Source: an uncultured Bryobacteraceae bacterium (GTDB lineage Bacteria; Acidobacteriota; Terriglobia; Bryobacterales; Bryobacteraceae). From it: a DNA stretch of 64,000 nucleotides. Each line of letters opens with the position of its first letter. Position 1 is the first letter of the stretch. The notes under the pieces were generated by a model. That model had not been told where the DNA came from. It worked only from the letters and a program-made list of their open reading frames with translations, and did not search any database. This document shows positions 16,880-26,174 of this stretch, piece after piece. Both the position numbers and the translations under genes were made by a program. The DNA lies in contig CAKZUE010000054.1 of the NCBI GenBank assembly GCA_937920635.1, forward strand, positions 1 to 64,000, in the 5' to 3' direction.

Positions 16880-17641
16880 CTACGGCAGGGCGGCGGCAAG
16901 CCAGCGCAGCAGCTCGAGCTGTTTGTCCAGCTTTCCATGCGCCACTTCGACGTTCACATAGCGGACGCCGCGGGCGGCGCACCAGCGGGAGAGCGACCCG
17001 TCGTCCTCGCCGCCGGGACGGTTTTGCAAGACGGCGTTGTAGGGGCCGCGCGCGGCCTTGTCGAAGTCGCCCTCATCGGTAAAGAGAAGAAAATCGCGCG
17101 GCGTTTCCGGCTGCGGGCGGTGCACGCGCTGCGAGATCGGCGCCTCGGTGTCGATGGAATAGCCGGGACCGTTGTTGTGGGCGGCGACCCAGAGGCCGCC
17201 GGGCGGGGGCGCGAGCGCCTTCATCAGGGCGTCCCTGTCACGGTCAAGCTGGTCCAGCAGAGCGCGGAGCACCCCGTCGCCGGCATCCGGATTCAGCATG
17301 CGCAGGTTTTTCTCCGCGCCCTCGCGCGAAAACATCCGGTTCGGGTCCAGCCGCAGCCCGCCGAGCAGGACGTGCCTCGTCTGCGATTCGACGATCCAGG
17401 CTTCGCCGGCGGTCTCTTCGATGAAGAGCTCCACCGCCTCCCGCGCCGTCTCTTCATTGCCGTGGATGCGAAGCAGGCGCAGCGGCGCGCCGCCGTTGCG
17501 GATGTGGATCCACGGGATGCCGGCCAGATCCAGCCTGCGCCTTTCCGCAAAGGCGCGCGTCTGGCGCAGCCAGAGCAACGCGGGCGCAGCGAGGAATGAC
17601 CTCCGCGATATTTCACGATTGCTGGAGCTTGCCGGGGCCAT
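16880..17641 (-). CDS. Tat-exported protein, possibly M14/succinylglutamate-desuccinylase-like metallohydrolase
   Basis: A 253-residue protein with a twin-arginine signal (SRRSFLAAPALLWL) for folded export. After it, RIHGNEETAREAVELF resembles the His-x-x-Glu zinc box of carboxypeptidase M14 and AstE-like enzymes (HGNE). Later parts include AHNNGPGYSID and FTDEGDFDKA. The overall family was not recognised with certainty and the full zinc triad cannot be assigned. It stops 13 bases upstream of the aquaglyceroporin start and is divergent from glutamate dehydrogenase with only 36 bases between the starts. Confidence 0.55.
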   Translation of the reverse strand: MAPASSSNREISRRSFLAAPALLWLRQTRAFAERRRLDLAGIPWIHIRNGGAPLRLLRIHGNEETAREAVELFIEETAGEAWIVESQTRHVLLGGLRLDPNRMFSREGAEKNLRMLNPDAGDGVLRALLDQLDRDRDALMKALAPPPGGLWVAAHNNGPGYSIDTEAPISQRVHRPQPETPRDFLLFTDEGDFDKAARGPYNAVLQNRPGGEDDGSLSRWCAARGVRYVNVEVAHGKLDKQLELLRWLAAALP

Positions 17642-17677
17642 TTACTCCGAGGATAATGGGGGCGGAGGTGTTCCTGC

Positions 17678-18967
17678 ATGATGCTCGAAGCCACAAAGCC
17701 CGGCCAAGATCCGGCCCTGGAGCGTGAATTCAATCCATGGCTGGCCGCCGAGGCCCGCTTCAACGAGGCCGCCACGTTGCTCGGCCTGGATGAAGGACTC
17801 CAGAAAGTCCTTCGCACTCCCACGATGGAGGTGACTGTCTATATTCCCGTCCAGATGGATGACGGGCGGATTGAAGTGTTCACCGGTTACCGCGTGCAGC
17901 ACTCGCTGGCGCGCGGTCCGGCCAAGGGCGGCATCCGGTTTGCGCCGGACGTGACGCTGGACGAAGTGCGCGCGCTGGCGTCGTGGATGACGTGGAAGTG
18001 CGCGGTGGTGAACATCCCGTTCGGGGGCGGCAAAGGGGGCGTGATCTGCGACCCGTCGGTGCTGAGCCAGAGCGAACTGGAGCGGATCACGCGCCGCTAC
18101 ACGGCCGACATCATCGAGATTCTCGGCCCGGAGCGCGACGTGCCGGCGCCGGACATGAACACGAACGAACAGACGATGGCGTGGATCATGGACACCTATT
18201 CCATGCACAAGCGCACCACCGTTACGGCCGTCGTCACCGGCAAGCCGCTGGACCTGGGCGGATCGCGCGGCCGCCCGGCGGCGACAGGGCGGGGCTGCCT
18301 GTTCGTCACGTTGCAGGCGCTGCGGAAATTCCACATGGAGCCGTCGCAGACCAGCGTGGTGGTGCAGGGCTTCGGCAACGTGGGCGGCAACGCCGCTCGG
18401 CTGATGCACAAGGCCGGGATGAAGATCATTTCGGTGATCGAGTACGACGGCGCGGTTTACAATCCCAACGGCATCGATCCTGTAGCGCTGGACGCCCACC
18501 GCAAAGCCACGGGATCCATCACGGGCTTCGCCGAAGCGGAAGACATCGACCGCGAGGAGGCGATGTTCCTACCCTGCGACGTGCTGGTGCCGGCGGCGAA
18601 GGAGAACGTGATCCATTCGCGCAACGCGCACAAAATCAGCGCGCGCATCATTTGCGAAGGCGCCAATGGCCCGACCACGGCTGAAGCCGACAAGATTCTT
18701 CAGCAGAAGGGCGTGTTCGTCATCCCGGATATCCTGGCCAACGCAGGCGGCGTGACGGTGAGCTACTTCGAGTGGGTGCAGGACCGGCAGGGCTTCTTCT
18801 GGAACGAACAACTGGTGAACGGGCGGCTGGAAGAGATCATGGTGAACGCCTTCCGCGACGTCGTCAGTTACGCCGAGCGGCACAACGTGCACAACCGCTG
18901 CGCGGCATACATGCTGGCGCTCGACCGCGTCGCTTTTGCCATCAAGCTCCGCGGCATCTACGCTTAA
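17678..18967 (+). CDS. NAD(P)-dependent glutamate dehydrogenase (Glu/Leu/Phe/Val family)
   Basis: A 429-residue cytosolic enzyme interconverting glutamate and 2-oxoglutarate plus ammonium. The N-terminal domain has [19 protein letters not shown] and the catalytic stretch [11 protein letters not shown]. The nucleotide-binding domain shows [21 protein letters not shown] (GxGxxG), and CEGANGPTT follows. The length fits the hexameric small type. GCGGAGG lies before the ATG-ATG start. Five bases after its stop comes the MutS gene, so the two may be co-transcribed. Confidence 0.94.
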   Translation: MMLEATKPGQDPALEREFNPWLAAEARFNEAATLLGLDEGLQKVLRTPTMEVTVYIPVQMDDGRIEVFTGYRVQHSLARGPAKGGIRFAPDVTLDEVRALASWMTWKCAVVNIPFGGGKGGVICDPSVLSQSELERITRRYTADIIEILGPERDVPAPDMNTNEQTMAWIMDTYSMHKRTTVTAVVTGKPLDLGGSRGRPAATGRGCLFVTLQALRKFHMEPSQTSVVVQGFGNVGGNAARLMHKAGMKIISVIEYDGAVYNPNGIDPVALDAHRKATGSITGFAEAEDIDREEAMFLPCDVLVPAAKENVIHSRNAHKISARIICEGANGPTTAEADKILQQKGVFVIPDILANAGGVTVSYFEWVQDRQGFFWNEQLVNGRLEEIMVNAFRDVVSYAERHNVHNRCAAYMLALDRVAFAIKLRGIYA

Positions 18968-18972
18968 GGAGA

Positions 18973-21576
18973 GTGGCTCAGGAACCGACGACGCCGCTGA
19001 TGCGGCAGTACCACGCGGCGAAACAGCAGGCGCCCGGATGCCTGCTGTTTTTCCGCCTCGGCGACTTTTACGAGCTCTTCTACGAAGACGCCGTCACCGC
19101 GGCGCGCGAGCTGGAGATTACGCTCACCTCGCGCAACAAGGAGCGCGGCGAGCCGGTGCCGATGTGCGGCGTGCCGTATCACGCGGCGGAAGGCTACGTC
19201 GCGCGGCTGATCCAGAAGGGCTACCGCGTGGCCATCTGCGAGCAGATGGAAGATCCGCGCCTGGCGAAGAAGCTGGTCCGGCGCGAGATCACGCGCATCG
19301 TCACGCCGGGCACGGTGACCGAATCCGCGCTGCTGGATGCGGCGCAGAACAACTATCTGGCCGCGCTGTGCGTGCGCCGCAACGAGGCGGGGCTGGCGTG
19401 GGTGGACATCTCCACGGGCGAGTTCCGCGCCATGGAGCTGCCCGCGGCGGAGGCGGCTGCGGCTCTGGAACAACTGAACGCGCGCGAGCTGCTGACGCCG
19501 GACACCGATGGCGCGCCGCGCGGGCGCTGGGCGGTGACGCAGGCCGAGCCCTGGACATTTGATCCGGCGCATGCGGAGCAGTTGTTGCGCGATCACTTCC
19601 GGCTGCTCGCGCTGGACGGCTGCGGGCTGGCAGGCAGAAGCCTGGCCACGGGCGCGGCAGGCGCGATTCTTTCTTACCTGCGCGAAACGCAGCGCTCCGC
19701 GCTCGACCACCTGGACCGGCCTGTGTACCACGACCGCGCAGGCGCGATGATGCTGGACGCGGTGACGGTGCGGAATCTGGAGCTGGTGGAACCGCTGTTC
19801 ACGGCCGACGCCGGAGGCGGGCGCGACGCCACGCTGCTGGCCGTCATCGACCGCACGCGCACGGGCATGGGCGCGCGGCTGCTGCGGAAGCGGCTGCTCC
19901 AGCCGTCGCTGGACCGCGCGGAGATCGAGGCGCGGCTGGATGCCGTGGAGTGGCTTGCGCGGGCGACGATCCAGCGGAGCAGGCTCCGCGAGGTGCTGGG
20001 GCGCATGCTGGACGTGGAGCGGCTGCTGGCGCGGATCACGGTGGGCACGGCGAGTCCGCGCGATCTGCTGGGCCTGGGGCGGACGCTGGCCTGCGTGCCG
20101 GAGCTGCGGCCGCACCTGATGGAGACGGCGGCGCAGAGACTGCGGGAGGCGGCGGAGGCGCTGGACGACGTGGCGGAGCTGCGCGACCGGCTGCTGGCGG
20201 CGATCGACGACAACGCCCCGGCCAACGCGGCCGATGGAGGCGTGATCCGTGCGGGCTTCCATGCGGAACTGGACGAGCTGCGGCATCTGGCCACGCACTC
20301 GCGCCAGATCATCGCGGCGATCGAGGCGCGCGAGCGGCAGCGCACCGGCATCGGCTCGCTGAAGGTGCGATTCAACAACGTGTTCGGCTTCTACATCGAG
20401 GTGTCGAAGCCGAACCTGCCGCTGGTGCCCGCCGATTACGAGCGCAAGCAGACGCTGGTGAACGCGGAGCGGTTCACGACGCCGGAGCTGAAGGAGCTGG
20501 AGGCGAAGGTGCTCGACGCCGAGGAGCGCGCGCTGGAGCTGGAGCGCGCGATTCTGGCTCAGTTGCGCAGCGAGGCGGCGTCGCAGGCGGCACGGCTGCG
20601 GGCGACGGCGGCGGCGGCGGCGGAGATCGACTTCTATTGTTCGCTGGCGGAGACGGCGGTGGAGCGGCGCTACACGCGGCCGCGCTTCTCGGACACGGGC
20701 GAGATGAAGATCGTGGCGGGGCGCCATCCCGTGATCGAGAAGCTGGCCGAGGCCGAAGCGGGGCATTTCATTCCCAACGATGTCTATCTCGACGAGGGCG
20801 CGCACCGCATTGCCGTGATCACGGGGCCGAACATGGGCGGCAAGTCGACTTATCTGCGGCAGGCGGCGCTGATCGCCGTGCTGGCGCAAATGGGCTCGTT
20901 CGTGCCTGCTACTGAGGCCGTGCTGCCGGTGATCGACCGCGTGTTCACGCGCATCGGGGCCAGCGACAATCTGGCGCGCGGGCGGTCGACGTTCATGGTG
21001 GAGATGACCGAGACGGCGGTGATCCTGAACACCGCAACAAAAGACAGCCTGATTGTTCTGGACGAGATCGGCCGCGGCACGGCCACCTACGACGGGCTGG
21101 CGCTGGCGTGGGCGGTGCTCGAGTACATTCACGACCGCATCGGCGCGCGCACGCTGTTCGCCACGCATTATCACGAGCTGACGGAACTGGCCGGGCGGCT
21201 GGAAGGCGTGGTGAATTTGCATGTGTCGGTGAAGGAGTCCGGCGATCAGCTCATCTTTTTGCGCAAGGTGGAGCCGGGGAGCGCGGACCGGAGCTACGGC
21301 ATCGAGGTGGCGCGGCTGGCGGCGCTGCCACTGGAGGTGATCGAACGCGCGCGGGAGATCCTGGAGCTGCACGAGAAGAAAGAAGAGACCGTCAGTGATC
21401 AGCTCGAGGCGCCCAAGCGCAGACACGCTGCCGGACCGGCGTTGCAGATCCGGCTGTTCGAGCCTGTGGGCTGGCAGATCGCGGAGCGGATCCGTCAGCT
21501 CGATGTGGACAACCTGCGCCCGGTGGAGGCGCTGAAGCTGCTGGCGGAGCTGAAAGAAGAACTGGGCCGGGGCTGA
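18973..21576 (+). CDS. mutS: DNA mismatch repair protein MutS
   Basis: An 867-residue mismatch-recognition ATPase. The N-terminal mismatch-binding domain has [11 protein letters not shown] with the Phe-x-Glu pair at Phe32/Glu34. Connector and lever domains follow. The ATPase carries Walker [10 protein letters not shown] (618-626), the MutS signature around [12 protein letters not shown], Walker [12 protein letters not shown] and the [11 protein letters not shown] switch. The GTG at 18973 was chosen because AAGGAGA lies just upstream and it yields the standard N-terminus; longer frames run into glutamate dehydrogenase. It is close behind glutamate dehydrogenase. No MutL is present in the window. 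Confidence 0.96.
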   Translation: MAQEPTTPLMRQYHAAKQQAPGCLLFFRLGDFYELFYEDAVTAARELEITLTSRNKERGEPVPMCGVPYHAAEGYVARLIQKGYRVAICEQMEDPRLAKKLVRREITRIVTPGTVTESALLDAAQNNYLAALCVRRNEAGLAWVDISTGEFRAMELPAAEAAAALEQLNARELLTPDTDGAPRGRWAVTQAEPWTFDPAHAEQLLRDHFRLLALDGCGLAGRSLATGAAGAILSYLRETQRSALDHLDRPVYHDRAGAMMLDAVTVRNLELVEPLFTADAGGGRDATLLAVIDRTRTGMGARLLRKRLLQPSLDRAEIEARLDAVEWLARATIQRSRLREVLGRMLDVERLLARITVGTASPRDLLGLGRTLACVPELRPHLMETAAQRLREAAEALDDVAELRDRLLAAIDDNAPANAADGGVIRAGFHAELDELRHLATHSRQIIAAIEARERQRTGIGSLKVRFNNVFGFYIEVSKPNLPLVPADYERKQTLVNAERFTTPELKELEAKVLDAEERALELERAILAQLRSEAASQAARLRATAAAAAEIDFYCSLAETAVERRYTRPRFSDTGEMKIVAGRHPVIEKLAEAEAGHFIPNDVYLDEGAHRIAVITGPNMGGKSTYLRQAALIAVLAQMGSFVPATEAVLPVIDRVFTRIGASDNLARGRSTFMVEMTETAVILNTATKDSLIVLDEIGRGTATYDGLALAWAVLEYIHDRIGARTLFATHYHELTELAGRLEGVVNLHVSVKESGDQLIFLRKVEPGSADRSYGIEVARLAALPLEVIERAREILELHEKKEETVSDQLEAPKRRHAAGPALQIRLFEPVGWQIAERIRQLDVDNLRPVEALKLLAELKEELGRG

Positions 21577-21588
21577 GCCGTTGCGGCG

Positions 21589-21614
21589 TCCGCGCGAGTT
21601 TCACCGCGCGCGGA
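21589..21614 (+). terminator. Possible terminator hairpin after mutS
   Basis: An 8-bp stem (TCCGCGCG at 21589-21596, CGCGCGGA at 21607-21614) with a 10-base loop begins 13 bases after the MutS stop. No T run follows, so the call is weak. Confidence 0.35.
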
Positions 21615-21665
21615 TGGTTGCCTCCTCCTGCGCCGCTTGCATAAGCTGGCTGTGGGGTCCAATCC

Positions 21666-23120
21666 ATGAAGAGATCTGAAACGGCGCTACTGTTTGCTTT
21701 TTTGCTGCCTGCTTTTTCAGCCGCCCAGAGCCAGTCGCCCGCGTCGCTGCCGCAACTTGTGCGCACGCGGGTTGTCGTGACCGACGCCAAGGGCGCGCCG
21801 GTGCTCGATGTGAAGGCGCAGGAATTCAGGATCACCGATCAGAACAAGACGCTGCCGCTGTCGTTCCTCCACCCTCCTTTCGCCTCGCATCCGGCGCCGG
21901 CGGCAGCGCCGGGCTGGGTGCTGAGCCGCGCTTCGAAGGAGTCGCCGCACACGGTGGCTGTGCTGTTCGACCTGTTCAATCTGATGCAGAACAACCGGCT
22001 CGATTCGTTCCAGCGGGTGGAAGCGGCGCTGCCGCGGCTGGCTTCGAGCAACCATGTGTACCTCTATCTGCTGAACCTGGACGGCACGCTGGAGCCGCTG
22101 GTGGCCGCGCAGGACGAGAAGGGCAACATCCTCGCGGCGCCTGGCGACTGGCACAAGAACGCTTCGCAACTGTTGCAGAAGTACGCGAAGAATCTCGGAC
22201 GGACGCGGCCGGCGGGCATTTTGCAGGAAGATGTGGTGAAGAAGACCTATGTGGCGCTGGAGGCGGTGGCCCGCCACCTGGGGGCGTTTCCGGGGGTGCG
22301 CGACCTGGTGTGGATCACCGACGGCGTGCCCAACGTTTTCGACACGCGCCAGCAGTGCTCGGGCGACTGGATGGAGTGCGCGCTGTATGTGCCGCATCTG
22401 GCCGTTACGCTGGACAACGCCGGGGTGGCGGTGCATCCGCTCTCCTATGGCATCCTGCGCCCGGACGTGACGCTGGCGATGGAGGACGTGGCCGGACTGA
22501 CGGCGGGCAAGACGTTTTACCGCGAGGATCTGGATTCGGTCATCGCGCAGTTGGGGCAGGCGGCGGCGGGATCGTATCTCCTGCTGGCGGCAGCGCCGGC
22601 GGACAACTGGGACAGCAAGTTCCACCGGCTGCGCGTGCAGTGCGAGCGGCGCGGCGTGAAGGTGCTGGCCCGGCAGCGCTATTACGCGTATCCGAGCCAG
22701 GGCCAGGTCCCCGCGCTCGAATTCGCCGCGATGAGCGCGCTGCTGAAGATTCCGGCGGATGCGCCGGAAGTGGATCTGCGCGGCAGCATCGCGCCGGGAT
22801 CGAAACCGGGGACCGCCATGGTGCGGATCCGCATCGATCCGATGGACCTGTTCACCATCGAGGACGCGGGGCACGCCGCCGGGCAGGTCTCGGTGATGTA
22901 CGCGCAATATGACGGACAGAACCTGCTCGGTTCGACGCAGCCGATGACCTTCAACATGCGGATGCCGCGGCAGCAGTTTTCCGACGCGGCCAAAGACGGG
23001 CTGCCATTCGATCAGGAGATCGCCGTGGATCCGCGCGCGAAATCGGTGCGGTTCCTGCTGTATGACCGTGGATCAAGGTTTCTGGGTTCAGTGACGCTGC
23101 CTGTGCCTGCGGCCAAATAA
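21666..23120 (+). CDS. VWFA-related acidobacterial domain protein (copy 1)
   Basis: A 484-residue secreted protein with a Sec signal (ALLFAFLLPAFSAAQ). Residues 32-65 (VRTRVVVTDAKGAPVLDVKAQEFRITDQNK in part) are the N-terminal strand region typical of the acidobacterial VWFA-related family. A VWA-like domain follows, with VAVLFDLFNLMQ as a degenerate MIDAS strand and DLVWITDGVPNVFD. The C-terminal third is beta-rich. The function of the family is unknown; adhesion or protein scaffolding at the cell surface is inference. It is followed 36 bases later by a CRTAC1 protein on the same strand. Confidence 0.85.
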   Translation: MKRSETALLFAFLLPAFSAAQSQSPASLPQLVRTRVVVTDAKGAPVLDVKAQEFRITDQNKTLPLSFLHPPFASHPAPAAAPGWVLSRASKESPHTVAVLFDLFNLMQNNRLDSFQRVEAALPRLASSNHVYLYLLNLDGTLEPLVAAQDEKGNILAAPGDWHKNASQLLQKYAKNLGRTRPAGILQEDVVKKTYVALEAVARHLGAFPGVRDLVWITDGVPNVFDTRQQCSGDWMECALYVPHLAVTLDNAGVAVHPLSYGILRPDVTLAMEDVAGLTAGKTFYREDLDSVIAQLGQAAAGSYLLLAAAPADNWDSKFHRLRVQCERRGVKVLARQRYYAYPSQGQVPALEFAAMSALLKIPADAPEVDLRGSIAPGSKPGTAMVRIRIDPMDLFTIEDAGHAAGQVSVMYAQYDGQNLLGSTQPMTFNMRMPRQQFSDAAKDGLPFDQEIAVDPRAKSVRFLLYDRGSRFLGSVTLPVPAAK

Positions 23121-23155
23121 GCGGGCCGCGCCGTGCGGGCTGATACGATGGCAGT

Positions 23156-24859
23156 ATGTGCCGGGTCTCGCTGATCGCGGCGGCTGCCGTGTTCCTGACA
23201 GCGGCGGCGGTGGTATCCGATATCCGCATCGAAAACGTCACCGCGCGCTCCGGGCTGTCTTTTTACTGCGACAGTTCGCCCACTCCCAACCGGAATCAGC
23301 CGGAGACGATGGTCTCGGGCGTGGCGCTGATCGACTATGACAGAGACGGCTGGCTGGACGTCTACTTCGTCAACGGAGCCGCGCTGCCTTCGCTGAAGAA
23401 GGAGACGGCGCGCTACTGGAACCGCCTGTTCCGGAACAACCGGGACGGGACGTTCACCGACGTAACGGAGAAGGCGGGCGTGCAGGGTGAAGGGTACGGC
23501 ATGGGCGCGGCGGTGGGCGATTACGACAACGACGGCTGGGCGGACCTGTTTCTCGCCAACGTCACCGACAACCAGCTGTACCGGAACAATGGCGACGGCA
23601 CGTTTTCCGATGTGACAAAGAAAGCCGGGCTCGCGGGCGCAAAGCTGAACGGGAAAAAACTGTGGGGCGTGGCGGCGGGCTGGTTCGACATGGACAACGA
23701 CGGCGACCTCGACCTGTTTGTTTCCAACTACTGTGTTTGGGAGGTGAACAAAGACCCTTTTTGCGGCCCCAATCCGGAGACGCGCGCCTATTGCCATCCC
23801 GACAGCTACGAGCCGCTGCCGAACACGCTGTACCGCAACAACGGCGACGGCACGTTCACCGACGTCTCGCGCGCCATGGGCATCCTGCCGCATCTGGGGA
23901 AAGGCATGGGCGTGGCTTTCGCGGATTTCGACCACGACGGCTACATGGATGTTTTCGTGGCCAACGACAATGCGCCGAATTTTCTTTTCCATAACATAAA
24001 AGGGAAAATATTTGCCGAAACAGCCATGCAAATGGGCGTGGCTTTCCCGGAATCCGGCGCCTTTATTTCAGGAATGGGGGCGGATTTCCGCGACCTGGAC
24101 AACGATGGCTGGGAAGACATCTGGCACACGGCGATCGAAGGCGAGACGTTTCCGCTGTACCGGAATCTTGGAGAAGGGCGCGGCTTTGAAGAACTGACGC
24201 ACCGCGCGGGGCTGGGCCACACGACGCGGAACATGTCGGCGTGGTCCTGCGGCGCGTTCGACCTCGACAACGATGGCTGGCGCGATCTGGTGACGGCGCG
24301 CGGCAACGTGCAGCACAGCCTGGCGATGCTCTCCATGCGGCAATCGGAAGAGCCGCTGGCCATCTTCCGCAACCTGGGCGGCAACCGGTTTGCCGACGTG
24401 ACGGAAGCCGCGGGACCCGATGCGATGAAGCCGCTGTTGCGGCGCGGGCTGGCGTACGGGGACCTGGACAACGACGGGCGCATCGACTTCGTGACCACGA
24501 CGCTGAACGGGCATTCGGAGCACTTCCGCAACACGACGCCGAATCAGAACCACTGGATTCTGTTTGTGCTGGAGGGCACCCGCAGCAACCGAATGGGGCT
24601 CGGCGCGCGCATCCGCATCACCACGGATGACGGGCGCGTGCAGGTCAATCACGCCACGACCAGCACGGGCTACAGCGCGTCGAGCGATCATCGCGTGCAT
24701 TTCGGGCTGGGCAAAGCGGCGTCGATCCGCACGGTGGAGATCACGTGGCCGGGCGGGGTGAAGCAGGTGCTCGAGAATGTGAAGGCGGATCAGATTCTCA
24801 CGGTGCGCGAACCCACGCCGCCGCCGCGCGCGCCCGCGGCGCGTCCGGCGAAGCGCTGA
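23156..24859 (+). CDS. CRTAC1-type FG-GAP/VCBS repeat protein with ASPIC/UnbV domain (copy 1)
   Basis: A 567-residue exported beta-propeller protein. After a signal-like N-terminus come at least seven calcium-binding DxDxDG repeats, for example DYDRDGWLDVYFVNG, DYDNDGWADLFLAN, DMDNDGDLDLFVSNY, DFDHDGYMDVFVAND and DLDNDGRIDFVTT. The C-terminal ASPIC/UnbV domain contains NRMGLGARIRI, STGYSASSDHRVHFGLG and the VEITWPGG strand. The family is secreted or surface-bound with unknown role, and calcium-dependent binding is likely. It is a paralogue of the protein at 32.8 kb. The Pro/Ala tail ends before a TPR gene on the other strand. Confidence 0.93.
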   Translation: MCRVSLIAAAAVFLTAAAVVSDIRIENVTARSGLSFYCDSSPTPNRNQPETMVSGVALIDYDRDGWLDVYFVNGAALPSLKKETARYWNRLFRNNRDGTFTDVTEKAGVQGEGYGMGAAVGDYDNDGWADLFLANVTDNQLYRNNGDGTFSDVTKKAGLAGAKLNGKKLWGVAAGWFDMDNDGDLDLFVSNYCVWEVNKDPFCGPNPETRAYCHPDSYEPLPNTLYRNNGDGTFTDVSRAMGILPHLGKGMGVAFADFDHDGYMDVFVANDNAPNFLFHNIKGKIFAETAMQMGVAFPESGAFISGMGADFRDLDNDGWEDIWHTAIEGETFPLYRNLGEGRGFEELTHRAGLGHTTRNMSAWSCGAFDLDNDGWRDLVTARGNVQHSLAMLSMRQSEEPLAIFRNLGGNRFADVTEAAGPDAMKPLLRRGLAYGDLDNDGRIDFVTTTLNGHSEHFRNTTPNQNHWILFVLEGTRSNRMGLGARIRITTDDGRVQVNHATTSTGYSASSDHRVHFGLGKAASIRTVEITWPGGVKQVLENVKADQILTVREPTPPPRAPAARPAKR

Positions 24860-24958
24860 GCCTCGACGCCGGACCGGTGGCGGTGCGCCTGCGGCGCTTG
24901 CGGTGGCGGTGGTTGTTGCGGCAATGATGGGCCGCTTCCTCGCGGGCCTGCGGGCCGC

Positions 24959-26137
24959 TCAGTCGCGGTTCTGCTGGGCAGGCTTCTTTGCGGCTGCGGG
25001 TTTTGGAGGGGACGGACCGGCGCCGGCAGGCCCCGAAGCAGGCTGCGCCTGGCCGGCGAGTCGGGCGCGGCGGGCTGCTTCGCGGGCGCGGTCGCCGTCG
25101 GCGGTGCGCTTCAGACGGTAATAAACGGTGGCCAGCGCGGCGTGGGCTTCAGCAAAATTCGGATAGGCTTTGACGAGGGACTCGAGCTCCTGCCGCGCCA
25201 GTTCGAGGCGGCCCTGGGTGGAGTAGATCGAGGCGCGCTGCAAGAGCACGCCTGGATCGGTAGGCCGCACCTGGAGGGCGCGGGCGAGGTGCTTCAGCGC
25301 TTCCTCCAGTTGGCCCTCCTGTTTGCGCAGCATGGCAAGCTCGATATTGGCCACGGGTTCGAAGGGATTGTTTTCCAGTTCGAGCCGGAACTGTTCGGCG
25401 GCTTCCTCGAGCCGTGCGTTGCTGCGCAGCACCTGGCCGTACAGAGAATGAACACCGGGCAACTTCGGGTTCAATTCGACGGCGCGCGCCAGGTGTCCGG
25501 CGGCCTTCAGCAGATTCTGCCGGCGGTATTCGAGCTGGCCGAAGAGGAATTCAGACTCGGCGGAGGCGCCGTCGCGGAGGATGCGGTCGAGCATGAATTG
25601 CGCGCGGTCGGCGTCATTGGCGCGCAGGTAGGCGATGCCAAGCGCGTAGGCGATGGCGCGGTCGTCCGGATATTCCTCAGCCAGAGGCGCGAGAAGCTGC
25701 GCAGCCGCATCCGGGCGTCCGTCGAGGATGAGGCAATCCGCCATGAGAAGCGCCGGTTTGGGGTCGAGCGGCTGCTGTTCGATGAGGGGAGCGATTTCTT
25801 TGGCGGCCTCTTCCGGACGGCCGGTTTTGTAATAGGCGAGCGCGAGATTCATGCGCACGCGGGGATTGTTGGGAAGATGCTTCAGCGCGAGGCGGTACTG
25901 CTGAATGCCCTCTTCGATCTGTCCGTTGGCGACGAGCGCGGCGCCGAGGTTGGAGCGGATTTCGGCGGCTTCGCTGAACTCCGCCAGAAACGCCCGGTAG
26001 TGCTGGATGGCCGTGGGCATGTCGCCCGATTCGAACGCCGCGGCGGCGGCGCGCAGCAGTTGAGCGGGATCGCCGGGGTCTGTCTGGGCAAACGCACTCA
26101 AGGCGAGGAGCGCGGCAGCCGGGAGGAAGTTCTTCAT
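24959..26137 (-). CDS. Exported TPR-repeat protein
   Basis: A 392-residue protein with a Sec signal (FLPAAALLALSAFAQ) followed by about nine TPR helices pairs, for example SNLGAALVANGQIEEGIQQYRLAL, MNLALAYYKTGRPEEAAKEI and ALATVYYRLKRTADGDRAREAA. The tail is Pro/Ala/Lys-rich. It is clearly related along its length to the TPR protein at 41.6 kb, including the pattern near the C-terminus. It is the second gene of a minus-strand pair behind the VWFA copy 2 gene, with a gap of 37 bases. It may work as a periplasmic interaction scaffold; the partner is unknown. Confidence 0.88.
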   Translation of the reverse strand: MKNFLPAAALLALSAFAQTDPGDPAQLLRAAAAAFESGDMPTAIQHYRAFLAEFSEAAEIRSNLGAALVANGQIEEGIQQYRLALKHLPNNPRVRMNLALAYYKTGRPEEAAKEIAPLIEQQPLDPKPALLMADCLILDGRPDAAAQLLAPLAEEYPDDRAIAYALGIAYLRANDADRAQFMLDRILRDGASAESEFLFGQLEYRRQNLLKAAGHLARAVELNPKLPGVHSLYGQVLRSNARLEEAAEQFRLELENNPFEPVANIELAMLRKQEGQLEEALKHLARALQVRPTDPGVLLQRASIYSTQGRLELARQELESLVKAYPNFAEAHAALATVYYRLKRTADGDRAREAARRARLAGQAQPASGPAGAGPSPPKPAAAKKPAQQNRD

Positions 26138-26174
26138 CGGATGCGGGTTCCCAGGGATCGGAAGGGGAAATTCA

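Noticed and set aside
18964-21426. An 820-codon frame antisense to mutS
   Set aside because: Same composition effect; mutS motifs are intact on the plus strand.
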